Assembly (NCBI RefSeq): GCF_041916735.1
Contig: NZ_JAYRYY010000014.1
DNA length: 64,000 nucleotides
DNA from: Zoogloea sp016790385
Lineage (GTDB): Bacteria; Pseudomonadota; Gammaproteobacteria; Burkholderiales; Rhodocyclaceae
Strand: one strand, 5' to 3'
Shown here: one piece after another, positions 17,173 through 26,981 of the stretch
Position numbering within the stretch: position 1 is the first letter of the stretch
Layout: every line of letters begins with the position of its first letter
Position numbers and translations under genes: made by a program
The notes under the pieces: model-generated
Told to the model about the DNA's origin: nothing
Databases searched by the model: none
Seen by the model: only the letters and a program-made list of their open reading frames with translations

Positions 17173-20100
17173 ATGAAGATTCTCGAATACGCCGGCCTCG
17201 ACACCCATAGGGTCACCGCCGCCTATCGCAAGGTTTGCACTGCCATCGCCCGGGGCGATTTCCAGGCGGCGCAGGTAAAAAAGCTCGCCCAGGGCAGCCT
17301 CCACGGCAGCCCCTGCTACCGGGCACGTCTCAACGACGCCGACCGGCTGCTGTTCGTGTTGATCCGCCATGGGGATGAGGTCTGTGCCCTGATGCTGGAA
17401 GTGATCGCCCACCATCGCTACGACAGCTCCCGCTTCCTCCGGGGCGCGCGGATCGACCCCGAGCACATCGACACCGGCGAGGACATCGATGCAGACCACG
17501 CCATCTCCGCCGCACAGCAGGCCAGTGCCCTGCGCTATCTCCACCCGGAGCGCAGCACCGTTCATCTGCTCGACAAGCCCCTGTCCTTCGACGATGCCCA
17601 GGAGGCCATCTACCGCCAGCCCCCGCCGCTGATCCTGGTGGGCAGCGCCGGCAGCGGCAAGACCGCCCTCACCCTCGAAAAGCTCAAGCACGCCACGGGT
17701 GAAGTGCTCTACGTCACCCACTCCGCCTACCTGGCCCAGTCCGCCCGTGACCTCTACCACGCCCATGGCTACGAGCACCCGGACCAGGACGCGGTGTTTC
17801 TGTCCTACCGGGAGTTCATCGAGTCGATCCGTGTGCCAGCGGGGCGGGAGGCCACCTGGCGCGACTTCACCGCCTGGTTTGCGCGCATCCGCCAAGGCTT
17901 TCGCGGCATCGACCCGCACCAGGCCTTCGAGGAGATCCGCGGCGTGATCGCCGCCTCGGCCGACGGTGTGCTGAGCCGGGCCGCCTACCAGGCCCTGGGC
18001 GTGCGCCAGTCGATCTTCCCGGCGGCGAGCCGCGACAGCCTGTACGACCTGTTCGAAAAATACCGGGCCTGGCTCGACGAGGCCGGGCTCTACGACCTCA
18101 ACCTGGTGGCCCAGGCGTGGCGACCGCTGGCCGCAGCGCGCTACGATTTCGTGGTGGTGGACGAGGTGCAGGATCTCACCCCGGCTCAGCTCGCCCTGGT
18201 GCTCGCCACGCAGAAGAAGGCCGGCCAATTCCTGCTGTGCGGCGACTCCAACCAGATCGTGCATCCCAACTTCTTCTCCTGGAGTCAGGTCAAGAGCCTG
18301 TTCTGGCGCGATGCCGAACTCGCCCGGAGGCAGGAGCTGGCCGTTCTCAGCGCCAACTTCCGCAACAGCCAGCAGGCTACGCGGGTGGCCAACACCCTGC
18401 TCAAGATCAAACACCGGCGCTTCGGCTCCATCGACCGGGAAAGCAACTTCCTGGTCGAAGCCGTTGGCGGAGAGCCCGGCGAGCTGGCCCTGCTGGCCGA
18501 GCAGGACAAGGCCCTGCGCGAGCTCGATGCAAGCAGCCGCCGCTCCACCCGCTTCGCCGTGCTGGTGCTGCGCGACGAAGACAAGGCCGCCGCCCGCCAG
18601 CGCTTCGCCACCCCGCTGCTGTTCTCGATCCATGAGGCCAAGGGCCTGGAGTACGACAACATCGTGCTCTACCGCTTCATCTCCGACAATCGCCAGGCCT
18701 TCAGTGACATTGTTGAAGGTGTGAGCAAAGCCGACCTCGCCACCGACGAACTCGCCTACCGCCGCGCCCGTGACAAGGAAGACAAGTCGCTGGAGGTCTA
18801 CAAGTTCTTCGTCAACGCCCTCTACGTCGCCCTCACTCGCGCCACCCGCAATCTCTATCTGGTCGAATCCGACACCGCGCACCCCCTGTTCGGCCTGCTC
18901 GACCTGACCCAGGGCGACAGCGCCAGGGTGGAAGCAGCCAAGTCATCCCTCGAAGACTGGCAAAAGGAAGCCCGCAAGCTCGAACTCCAAGGCAAGCAGG
19001 AGCAGGCGGACGCCATCCGCCGCGACATCCTGCGCCAGAGCCCGGTGCCCTGGCCGGTGACTGATGAGGCCCGGCTGCGCGAACTGCTGCAAAAGACCTT
19101 CCATGACAAGGCCCCCGGCAACAAGCACAAGCAGAGCCTCTACGAATACGCCACGTGCCACGACGAGCCCGAGCTTGCCCACCACCTGCTGAGTGACGCC
19201 GATTTCAGTGCCGCCCAGGGCTTTGCCCAGCAACGCAGCACCCTCGGGCGCAAGACCTGGATGGGCTACTTCCAGCGCAACTTCAAGGACATCCTGCGCC
19301 AGTGCGATCAGCACGGCGTCGAGCACCGCCTGCCCATGAACCAGACCCCGCTGATGGCCGCCGCCGCCGCGGGCAACATCCCCCTGGTGGATGCCCTGCT
19401 GGAACGGGGCGCCAACCCGGAGAACACCGACCACCACGGCTGGAATGCCGTGCACTGGGCCTTGCGCGAAGCCCTGCGCGACCCCAACTACGCCCGCGGC
19501 ACCTTCGCCGCCATCTTCGAACGGGTCGCGCCTTCGACCCTCGACGTGAACGTGGGTGAACGCCTTGTCCGCATCGACCGGAGTCACAGCGAATACCTGC
19601 TCTTCCAGACCCTATGGACCCTGTTCCGCAGCCGCTTCAACACGCGGCAGCGCAAGCCTGTCGCAGCCTTCGAAACTGCCGACATCCTCGATGCGTGGCA
19701 GCACCTGCCGGCCAGCGTGCTGCGCCCTGAGCGCGCCAAGCGCCAGCACATCAGCAGCGTCCTGTCGCGCAACGAGGCCGCCCGCGACTACGCCTATAAC
19801 CGCCGCCTGTTTGTTCGCGTGGAACTCGGCTGGTATCAGCTCAATCCGCAGATCTCCGTGCGCCGCAGGGACAAGGAAGACACCGGCAGCGAAGCCTGGA
19901 CGCCCCTCTACCAGACCCTCAACCTGCCCCTCGCCACCGAGTTCACCCGGCTCGAAAACCTCGACGCAGCCACCCGGCTCGCCGCGGCCGCCGGCATCGC
20001 CATCGACGCGCGCCCCCTCCTCAAGCGCCCCCTGATCGCCCGCGCCGAAGAGGCCCAGCGCGCCCACGAGGCCCGCGAGCGGGCACGCGAAGAGGCCCGC

Positions 20101-20247
20101 GAACGCTTCAACGCCAGCCGCCGCAAGCCCATCGTCGACGAACTGCCCAAGTGGGGAACGCCCCAGGCCAAAGCCCGCGAGATTGAACGCATCCGCGCCG
20201 AGATCGCCGCACGGCATGCGGCGGAAGCGGAGAAGAAGGAAAAGTAG
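17173..20247 (+). CDS. RelE-like / UvrD-type helicase / ankyrin-repeat fusion protein
   Basis: This is a 1024-residue protein with an unusual order of domains. Residues 1-90 resemble a RelE/ParE-type fold (QVKKLAQGS, YRARLNDADRLLFVLI, then a strand and an HHRYDSS end). Residues about 130-590 form a superfamily-1 helicase core: Walker A GSAGSGKT at 157-164, Walker B VVDEVQDLT with Asp330-Glu331, motif IV region LSANFRNS, motif V SIHEAKGLEYDNIVLY and motif VI YVALTRATRNLYL. Residues about 720-800 hold ankyrin-like repeats (QTPLMAAAAAGNIPLVDALL), and the C-terminus is a charged helix. It is probably an ATP-dependent nucleic-acid enzyme; a defence role is possible but only inferred. It stands alone. 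Confidence 0.8.
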   Translation: MKILEYAGLDTHRVTAAYRKVCTAIARGDFQAAQVKKLAQGSLHGSPCYRARLNDADRLLFVLIRHGDEVCALMLEVIAHHRYDSSRFLRGARIDPEHIDTGEDIDADHAISAAQQASALRYLHPERSTVHLLDKPLSFDDAQEAIYRQPPPLILVGSAGSGKTALTLEKLKHATGEVLYVTHSAYLAQSARDLYHAHGYEHPDQDAVFLSYREFIESIRVPAGREATWRDFTAWFARIRQGFRGIDPHQAFEEIRGVIAASADGVLSRAAYQALGVRQSIFPAASRDSLYDLFEKYRAWLDEAGLYDLNLVAQAWRPLAAARYDFVVVDEVQDLTPAQLALVLATQKKAGQFLLCGDSNQIVHPNFFSWSQVKSLFWRDAELARRQELAVLSANFRNSQQATRVANTLLKIKHRRFGSIDRESNFLVEAVGGEPGELALLAEQDKALRELDASSRRSTRFAVLVLRDEDKAAARQRFATPLLFSIHEAKGLEYDNIVLYRFISDNRQAFSDIVEGVSKADLATDELAYRRARDKEDKSLEVYKFFVNALYVALTRATRNLYLVESDTAHPLFGLLDLTQGDSARVEAAKSSLEDWQKEARKLELQGKQEQADAIRRDILRQSPVPWPVTDEARLRELLQKTFHDKAPGNKHKQSLYEYATCHDEPELAHHLLSDADFSAAQGFAQQRSTLGRKTWMGYFQRNFKDILRQCDQHGVEHRLPMNQTPLMAAAAAGNIPLVDALLERGANPENTDHHGWNAVHWALREALRDPNYARGTFAAIFERVAPSTLDVNVGERLVRIDRSHSEYLLFQTLWTLFRSRFNTRQRKPVAAFETADILDAWQHLPASVLRPERAKRQHISSVLSRNEAARDYAYNRRLFVRVELGWYQLNPQISVRRRDKEDTGSEAWTPLYQTLNLPLATEFTRLENLDAATRLAAAAGIAIDARPLLKRPLIARAEEAQRAHEARERAREEARERFNASRRKPIVDELPKWGTPQAKAREIERIRAEIAARHAAEAEKKEK

Positions 20248-20308
20248 GCCACCGAGGCTGGGAGCGTCGGCACCCACGCAGCATCCAACTGGTGTCGCTC
20301 CCCAAAAA

Positions 20309-20334
20309 GAAACGGCGCCTCGCGGCGCCGTTTC
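20309..20334. terminator. bidirectional terminator between the helicase fusion and icmF
   Basis: An 11-bp perfect stem GAAACGGCGCC / GGCGCCGTTTC with a TCGC loop has A residues before it and T residues after it. It serves convergent genes ending at 20247 (plus) and 20377 (minus). Confidence 0.8.
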
Positions 20335-20376
20335 TTCGTGCTGTTCCCCTCTTACCGAGGGTGTCTTTATGGCTGC

Positions 20377-23300
20377 TTACATGCTGCGCCGGTACTGGCC
20401 ACCCACGTCGTACAGCGCCGTGGTGATCTGGCCCAGGGAGCAGTACTTCACCGCCTCCACCAGCACCGCAAACACGTTGCCGTTTTCGATCACGGTCTGC
20501 TTGAGCAGGGCCAGCCACTTGGGCGCCTGATCCGCGTTGCGGGTCTGGAAGTCGGCCAGACGGGTCAGCTGGCTCTGCTTCTCGTCCTCGGAAGAGCGGG
20601 CCAGCTCGATTTCCTGCTGGGCCATGCCCTTCGGGTTGAGGAAGGTATTGACGCCGATGATCGGGTAGGAGCCGTCGTGCTTCTTGTGCTCGTAGTACAG
20701 CGACTCTTCCTGGATCTTGCCACGCTGGAAGCCGGTTTCCATGGCACCCAGCACACCGCCGCGGGAGCTGATGGCTTCAAACTCCTTGAGCACGGCCTCT
20801 TCCACCAGATCGGTGAGCTCTTCGATGATGAAGGCGCCCTGGTTGGGGTTCTCGTTCTTGGCGAGGCCCCATTCCCGGTTGATGATCAGCTGGATGGCCA
20901 TGGCGCGGCGCACGGATTCCTCGGTCGGCGTGGTGATCGCTTCGTCGTAGGCGTTGGTGTGCAGCGAGTTGCAGTTGTCGTAGATGGCAATCAGCGCCTG
21001 GAGGGTGGTGCGGATGTCGTTGAAGTCCATCTCCTGGGCGTGCAGCGAGCGGCCGGAGGTCTGGATGTGGTACTTGAGCTTCTGGCTGCGCTCGTTGGCG
21101 CCGTACTTGTTCTTCATGGCCACAGCCCAGATGCGGCGGGCGACACGGCCGATCACGGAGTATTCCGGGTCCATGCCGTTGCTGAAGAAGAAGCTCAGGT
21201 TGGGCGCGAAGTCATCGATCTGCATGCCCCGGGCCAAGTAGCTCTCCACGTAGGTGAAGCCGTTGGACAGGGTAAAGGCCAGCTGGCTGATCGGGTTGGC
21301 GCCGGCTTCGGCGATGTGATAGCCGGAGATGGACACCGAGTAGAAGTTCTGGACCTGGTTGTGGACGAAGAACTCCTGGATGTCGCCCATCATCTTGAGG
21401 GCGAACTCGGTGGAGAAGATGCAGGTGTTCTGGCCCTGGTCTTCCTTCAGGATGTCCGCCTGCACGGTGCCGCGCACGCTGGAGAGCGTCCAGGCACGGA
21501 TCTTCTGGACTTCGTCATCGGTCGGCTCGCGCCCGTTCTGGGCCTTGAACTTGACCAGCTGCTGCTCCAGCGCGGTGTTGAAGAACATGGCCAGGATGAT
21601 GGGCGCCGGGCCGTTGATGGTCATCGACACGGAGGTGGTCGGGTTGACCAGATCGAAGCCGTCGTAGAGCACCTTCATGTCATCCAGGCTGGCGATGGAC
21701 ACCCCGGAGTTGCCGATCTTGCCGTAGATGTCCGGACGCGGATCGGGGTCGCAGCCATACAGCGTGACCGAGTCGAAGGCGGTGGAGAGGCGGTGCGCCG
21801 GCATGCCCTCGGAGACGCGCTTGAAGCGGCGGTTGGTGCGGAAGGCGTCGCCTTCGCCGGCGAACATCCGGGTGGGATCTTCACCTTCACGCTTGAAGGC
21901 GAACACGCCGGCGGTGAAGGGGAAGGAGCCGGGGACGTTTTCCTTCATCAGGAACTTGAGGGTCTCGCCATCGTCCTCGTAGCTCGGCAGGGCCACCTTG
22001 CGGATCTTGCTTCCGGACAGGGACTCGGACGTGAGGATGGTGCGGATTTCCTTGTCGCGGATCTTCACCACGTACTCGTCGGCCGCGTACAGCTCGACAG
22101 TCTTCGGCCACATGTCGAGAAGCTTTTTGGCGGTGCCGGTGAGCTCGCCGTCCTTCCACTCGATCAGTTCGTCGAAGGCGCCGGCATCCTTGCTGCAACC
22201 TTCGAAGAGCTTCTTGGAGATACGCAAAGACTGGCGTTCGCGAGCGATGCGGGCCTGATCAGCGGTGTGCTTGTGATAGCCGCGCACCGCGTCGGCGATC
22301 TCGGCCAGATAGCGGGCCCGCTCGGCGGGCACGATGGCCCGGCCACGGCTGGAGGCGCGGACGGACACCAGGGGCAGCTTGGGCTTGCCAAGCTTGAGGC
22401 CCTTGGCGCCCAGCGCGGGAGCAATGGCCTGGTACAGGGCGGTCACGCCATCGTCGTTGAAGCGGGCGGCCATGGTGCCGAACACCGGCATCTGCTCGGT
22501 GGGAGTGGAAAACAGCTCGCGGTTACGCTGGTATTGCTTGCGCACATCGCGCAGGGCATCTTCGGCGCCCTTGCGATCAAACTTGTTGATGGCCACAAAG
22601 TCGGCAAAGTCGAGCATGTCGATCTTTTCGAGCTGGCTGGCGGCACCGAACTCGGGGGTCATCACGTACAGGGACACATCAACGAAGGGCACGATGGCCG
22701 CATCGCCCTGACCGATGCCGGAGGTCTCGACGATGATCATGTCGAAGCCGGCCAGGCGGGTGGCGGCGATGACCTCGGGCAGCGCCACCGACACTTCCTT
22801 GCCGGTGTCACGGGTGGCCAGGGAGCGCATGAAGATGTTCGGGTGCTCGATGGCGTTCATGCGGATGCGGTCACCGAGCAGGGCGCCGCCGGTGCGCTTG
22901 CGCGACGGGTCGATGGAGATGATGGCCAGCTTGAGCTTGTCGTCCTGGTCGAGGCGGAAGCGGCGCACCAGTTCGTCGGTAAGGCTGGACTTGCCGGCGC
23001 CGCCGGTGCCGGTGATGCCGAGGGCCGGCACCTTGACCGACTTGGCGGCCTCGATCAGGGCCTTCTTCACGTCGTCGCCGTAGGCGCCGTTCTCGAGGCC
23101 GGTGATGATCCGGGCCAGGGCGCGGCGGTCGCCGGACTTGAGTGCAGCAATAATGGTGTCAGCGCCCTTGGGCACCGCCACCGACATATCCTCGTCACAT
23201 TGCTCGACGAGGTCGTTGATCATCCCCTGGAGCCCCAGCACCGCGCCGTCTTCGGGCGAATAGATGCGGGTGACGCCGTAATCGTGGAGTTCCTTGATCT

Positions 23301-23643
23301 CGGCCGGCACGATCACGCCGCCGCCACCGCCGAAGACCTTGATGTTCTCGCCGCCGTTCTGGCGCAGCAGGTCGATCATGTACTTGAAGAACTCCACATG
23401 CCCGCCCTGGTAGGAGGTGATGGCGATGCCCTGCACGTCCTCCTGAAGCGCCGCATTGACGATCTCGCCGACCGAGCGGTTGTGACCCAGGTGGATCACC
23501 TCGGAGCCGGTGGATTGAAGAATCCGCCGCATGATGTTGATTGATGCATCGTGGCCGTCGAACAGCGCCGCAGCGGTGACGAAGCGCACCTTGTTCTTGG
23601 GCTTGTAAGCGACGAGTTTCTTGGCAACGCTCAGGTCGGTCAT
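20377..23643 (-). CDS. icmF: fused isobutyryl-CoA mutase with its G-protein chaperone
   Basis: This 1088-residue adenosylcobalamin enzyme is close to the usual IcmF length. The order is a B12-binding domain (DGHDASINIMRR with lower-ligand His31), a MeaI-type GTPase chaperone (Walker A TGGAGKSS with Lys218, then ETSGIGQGDAA and AINKFDRKG), and the substrate-binding mutase barrel (ISGYHIAEAGANP, ARRIWAVAMKNKYGA, HIQTSGRSLHAQEMDFND). IcmF interconverts isobutyryl-CoA and butyryl-CoA, and some members act on pivalyl/isovaleryl-CoA; the choice was not resolved. ATG at 23643 has a GGGAG site. It is divergent from an AraC-type regulator 152 bases away. Confidence 0.93.
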   Translation of the reverse strand: MTDLSVAKKLVAYKPKNKVRFVTAAALFDGHDASINIMRRILQSTGSEVIHLGHNRSVGEIVNAALQEDVQGIAITSYQGGHVEFFKYMIDLLRQNGGENIKVFGGGGGVIVPAEIKELHDYGVTRIYSPEDGAVLGLQGMINDLVEQCDEDMSVAVPKGADTIIAALKSGDRRALARIITGLENGAYGDDVKKALIEAAKSVKVPALGITGTGGAGKSSLTDELVRRFRLDQDDKLKLAIISIDPSRKRTGGALLGDRIRMNAIEHPNIFMRSLATRDTGKEVSVALPEVIAATRLAGFDMIIVETSGIGQGDAAIVPFVDVSLYVMTPEFGAASQLEKIDMLDFADFVAINKFDRKGAEDALRDVRKQYQRNRELFSTPTEQMPVFGTMAARFNDDGVTALYQAIAPALGAKGLKLGKPKLPLVSVRASSRGRAIVPAERARYLAEIADAVRGYHKHTADQARIARERQSLRISKKLFEGCSKDAGAFDELIEWKDGELTGTAKKLLDMWPKTVELYAADEYVVKIRDKEIRTILTSESLSGSKIRKVALPSYEDDGETLKFLMKENVPGSFPFTAGVFAFKREGEDPTRMFAGEGDAFRTNRRFKRVSEGMPAHRLSTAFDSVTLYGCDPDPRPDIYGKIGNSGVSIASLDDMKVLYDGFDLVNPTTSVSMTINGPAPIILAMFFNTALEQQLVKFKAQNGREPTDDEVQKIRAWTLSSVRGTVQADILKEDQGQNTCIFSTEFALKMMGDIQEFFVHNQVQNFYSVSISGYHIAEAGANPISQLAFTLSNGFTYVESYLARGMQIDDFAPNLSFFFSNGMDPEYSVIGRVARRIWAVAMKNKYGANERSQKLKYHIQTSGRSLHAQEMDFNDIRTTLQALIAIYDNCNSLHTNAYDEAITTPTEESVRRAMAIQLIINREWGLAKNENPNQGAFIIEELTDLVEEAVLKEFEAISSRGGVLGAMETGFQRGKIQEESLYYEHKKHDGSYPIIGVNTFLNPKGMAQQEIELARSSEDEKQSQLTRLADFQTRNADQAPKWLALLKQTVIENGNVFAVLVEAVKYCSLGQITTALYDVGGQYRRSM

Positions 23644-23795
23644 GGTTGTCTCCCTCACATCGTGTTTGTTGGTGGCTGCATGTTAGAAGGGTGGGCAGGC
23701 CTTTGCCATTGCCGTTGTCGACGGCTTTCGTGCAAAATCCGCCAAGCTTCTGCCGGCGTGCCGGCGCCATCCCCCCAAGGACTGGAGAGTACCTC

Positions 23796-24857
23796 TTGCC
23801 GAGCAAGCCGGCCCGTCAGGGCTCAACGGTATCAATGGGTTTCGTAACCGGCATGCTGGCAGGAATGCGGCGTCGCAACATCAACCCGACCCTGCTTCTG
23901 ACCGAACTCGACATCGATCTTGCAGACGCGGCCAGCCGGGTTCCTCTCGATCGCTATGCCACCCTCTACAACAAGGTAATCCGCGAGCTGGACGACGAAG
24001 GCTTCGGCCTTTTCTCGACACGCATGGGGCCTGGCAGTTTCGAGTTCCTGTGCCGAGGCATGCTGGGCGCTCCGACCCTGGCCGATGGTCTTGATCGGGC
24101 CCGACGCTTCCTCAGCATCGTGCTGCCTGATCTAAGCGTCAGCGTGAATCGCGGGGATGATCGGGCTGAACTGCGCATCTGCGAAAGAACGCCTCTTGCC
24201 CCGGACCCCAACGACCCGGCCCGGGTGTTTGCCTTCGAGTGGCTGCTGCGCCTGCTCCACAGCCTGTCGTGCTGGCTGGTGGGTCGAGGCCTTGCCCTCG
24301 ACTCGGTGGATTTTCCCTTCGCCAGACCCGTCCACGCAGACGACTACACCCTGGTCTACACTGCCCGTTCCAATTTCGTTTTCGGCCCGCAATTGACCGC
24401 ACGTTTCAATGCCACCCTGCTCGATCTGCCGATCCGCCGCGACGAAGCGGCCCTGTCCAGCTTCCTGGAAGGCGCGCCGGGGCGGATCAGCATGCTTTAC
24501 CGGCGCGACCGCAACACGGTGCTCCGCATCCGCGACCTGATCCGGGATGCCCTGCCTGGCAGCCTGACCCAGGATGAAGCGGCCGACCGCCTGCACATGT
24601 CGCCCCGCACCCTGCATCGCCGGCTGGAGGAAGAAGGTTCGAGCTTCCGCGGCATCAAGGAAGCCCTGCGCCGCGACATGGCGCTGGCCCGCCTGACCAA
24701 GACACGCCAACCCATCTCCCAGGTGGCTGCCGAGCTGGGCTATGCCGACACCTCCGCGTTCTATCGGGCCTTCACCGGCTGGACCGGCATGTCGCCGGAG
24801 CGCTACCGCAAGCAGCTCTCGACCAGCGCACCACCCGACGACAGCCCACAGCCCTGA
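23796..24857 (+). CDS. AraC-family transcriptional regulator with Arabinose_bd-type sensor domain
   Basis: This regulator of about 353 residues has an N-terminal domain of the Arabinose_bd / OruR type (RYATLYNKVIRELDDEGFGL, then GSFEFLCRGMLGAPTL). The C-terminal double helix-turn-helix contains TQDEAADRLHMSPRTLHRRL and PISQVAAELGYADTSAFYRA with the ending WTGMSPERYRK. A TTG at 23796 is taken as the start because GGAGAG lies 7 bases upstream; an ATG at 23835 is possible but has no such site. It is divergent from icmF, so it probably controls icmF and senses a short-chain or branched acyl compound (inference). Confidence 0.82.
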   Translation: MPSKPARQGSTVSMGFVTGMLAGMRRRNINPTLLLTELDIDLADAASRVPLDRYATLYNKVIRELDDEGFGLFSTRMGPGSFEFLCRGMLGAPTLADGLDRARRFLSIVLPDLSVSVNRGDDRAELRICERTPLAPDPNDPARVFAFEWLLRLLHSLSCWLVGRGLALDSVDFPFARPVHADDYTLVYTARSNFVFGPQLTARFNATLLDLPIRRDEAALSSFLEGAPGRISMLYRRDRNTVLRIRDLIRDALPGSLTQDEAADRLHMSPRTLHRRLEEEGSSFRGIKEALRRDMALARLTKTRQPISQVAAELGYADTSAFYRAFTGWTGMSPERYRKQLSTSAPPDDSPQP

Positions 24858-24866
24858 CCGGCCCCC

Positions 24867-26981
24867 ATGCATCGCCCCATGCTCACCGATAACGCCGCCC
24901 TCACCGAAGACCTGATCCGCGATGCCGACAGCCTGTTCATCGGCCTGCTGCGCAACGCCATGATTGGCGTCTATATCATCCAGAACGACATCTTCCGCTA
25001 CGTCAATCCCCGCTTCGCCGAGATGTTCGGCTACACCCAGGCTGAAATCTGCGGCATCGTCGGCCCGGCCGACCTGATCGCGCCGGGAGAAGTGGAAAAG
25101 GTGATGGATGCCATCGGCCAGCGCCTCGACGGGGGCTCCGAGACCGCCCATTACACATTCGCCGGCCTGCGCAAGGATGGTGGTCGTATCGACCTGGAAG
25201 TCTTCGGCAATCGCACCGAATTCGAAGGCCGCCCGGCCATCATCGGCATGCTGGTGGATGTCACCGCCCGCTGCGCGGCCGAACGCACGGCCAACGAACG
25301 GCTCAACTTCATCGGCCAGCTTATCGAGGCCATTCCCAGCCCCGTGTTCTTCAAGGACGAACAGGCCCGCTATCTCGGCTGCAACAAGGCCTTCGAAGCC
25401 TTCCTCATGCGCCCCCGGGACGCCATCATCGGCCGATCGGTGTTCGACATCTCGCCCCCCGAGCTGGCCGCCCGCTACCACGAAGCCGACAAGGCGCTCT
25501 TCGATCATCCCGGCGTCCAGACCTACGAAGCCTCGGTCGAAGCCACCGACGGCATGCGCCGGGACGTCATCTTCAACAAGGCCACCTGGCTTCACGCCGA
25601 TGGCAGCCTGGGCGGGCTGGTGGGCGTCATCACCGACATCACCGAACGCAAGCAGACCGAAGCCCTGGTGTGGGTGCAGGCCAACTACGACCCGCTCACC
25701 GGCCTGCCCAACCGCCGGCTGCTCCACGACCGCCTCGGCGAGGTGCTGAAAAAGGCCCACCGCGACCACGAAAGCGTGGCCGTGCTGTACATCGACCTGG
25801 ACCGCTTCAAGGAAGTGAATGACACCCTCGGCCACGAGGCCGGCGACCGCCTGCTCTCCGACGCCGCCCGGCGTATCGTCTCCTGCGTGCGCGAATCCGA
25901 CACCGTGGCGCGCCAGGGCGGGGACGAGTTCACGGTGCTTCTCCCGGGCCTGGCCGACCGCACCCCCATCGAACGCATCGCCGAAAACATCATCCAGGCG
26001 CTCGACCGCCCCTTCGACCTGGGAGAAGACCTGGCCTACGTGTCGGCCAGCATCGGCATCACCGTCTTTCCCGACGATGCCACCTCGCCCATCGACATCC
26101 TCAAGAACGCCGATCAGGCCATGTACCACGCCAAGGATGCGGGGCGAAACCGCTTCAGCTACTTCTCGCCGTCCATGCAGGAAAGCGCCCTGCAACGCCT
26201 GCAACTCGGCCGCGACCTGCGCTGCGCCCTCCCGGAGGGACAGCTCGAACTGCATTTTCAGCCCATTCTCCACCTGGCCAGCGGCGAAGTGCGCAAGGCC
26301 GAAGCACTGCTGCGCTGGAACCATCCCACCCGCGGCCAGATTGCGCCGGACGAGTTCATCCCGGTTGCGGAAGAACTCGGCCTCATCAATGCCATCGGCA
26401 CCTGGGTGTTTGAAAGCGCCATCGACGTCATCCTGCGCTGGCGCAGCCTGCGCCCGATGCCCGAAGGGGCGCCCTGCCCGTTCCAGATCACGGTGAATGC
26501 CTCACCGCGCCAGTTCCTCCGCGGCCAATCCCTCGATGTCCTGCTGCAAAGGCTGGAGCAGGCCCGATTGCCCGGCTCATGCATCGCCATCGAGATCACC
26601 GAAGGTCTGCTTCTCGATGAGGAGCCCGTCGTCATGGCCCAACTGGCCCGTCTGAGCGCGGCCGGCATCCAGGTTTCCATCGACGACTTTGGCACCGGCT
26701 ACTCGGCCATGGCCTATCTCAAGCGTCTCGACATCGACACGCTCAAGATCGACCGTTCCTTTGTGCGCGACCTGACCACCGACCCCGGCGACCTGGCCAT
26801 CACCGAAGCCATCATCGCCATGGCCCACAAACTCGACATCAAAGTGGTGGCCGAAGGCGTGGAGACCGTTGCCCAGCAGGACTGCCTGAGTGCCGCCGGC
26901 TGCGACTACAGCCAGGGCTTCCTGTTCTCCCGCCCCCTCCCCGTGGCGGCCTTCTTCGATCTCATTGCCCAACGCCCGTGA
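24867..26981 (+). CDS. PAS-PAS-GGDEF-EAL cyclic-di-GMP enzyme
   Basis: This soluble signalling protein of 704 residues has two PAS domains (about 20-140 and 145-265; a VDVTARCAAER junction and an ITDITERKQ end). The GGDEF domain has an intact GGDEF motif at 351-355. The EAL domain has EAL at 479-481, the DDFGTGYS motif and the TLKIDRSFV motif, so both diguanylate cyclase and phosphodiesterase activities are possible. No membrane segment was seen. Its last codons overlap the GTG of the following hybrid kinase by 4 bases, and it lies 9 bases after the AraC gene, suggesting one transcript. Confidence 0.9.
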   Translation: MHRPMLTDNAALTEDLIRDADSLFIGLLRNAMIGVYIIQNDIFRYVNPRFAEMFGYTQAEICGIVGPADLIAPGEVEKVMDAIGQRLDGGSETAHYTFAGLRKDGGRIDLEVFGNRTEFEGRPAIIGMLVDVTARCAAERTANERLNFIGQLIEAIPSPVFFKDEQARYLGCNKAFEAFLMRPRDAIIGRSVFDISPPELAARYHEADKALFDHPGVQTYEASVEATDGMRRDVIFNKATWLHADGSLGGLVGVITDITERKQTEALVWVQANYDPLTGLPNRRLLHDRLGEVLKKAHRDHESVAVLYIDLDRFKEVNDTLGHEAGDRLLSDAARRIVSCVRESDTVARQGGDEFTVLLPGLADRTPIERIAENIIQALDRPFDLGEDLAYVSASIGITVFPDDATSPIDILKNADQAMYHAKDAGRNRFSYFSPSMQESALQRLQLGRDLRCALPEGQLELHFQPILHLASGEVRKAEALLRWNHPTRGQIAPDEFIPVAEELGLINAIGTWVFESAIDVILRWRSLRPMPEGAPCPFQITVNASPRQFLRGQSLDVLLQRLEQARLPGSCIAIEITEGLLLDEEPVVMAQLARLSAAGIQVSIDDFGTGYSAMAYLKRLDIDTLKIDRSFVRDLTTDPGDLAITEAIIAMAHKLDIKVVAEGVETVAQQDCLSAAGCDYSQGFLFSRPLPVAAFFDLIAQRP

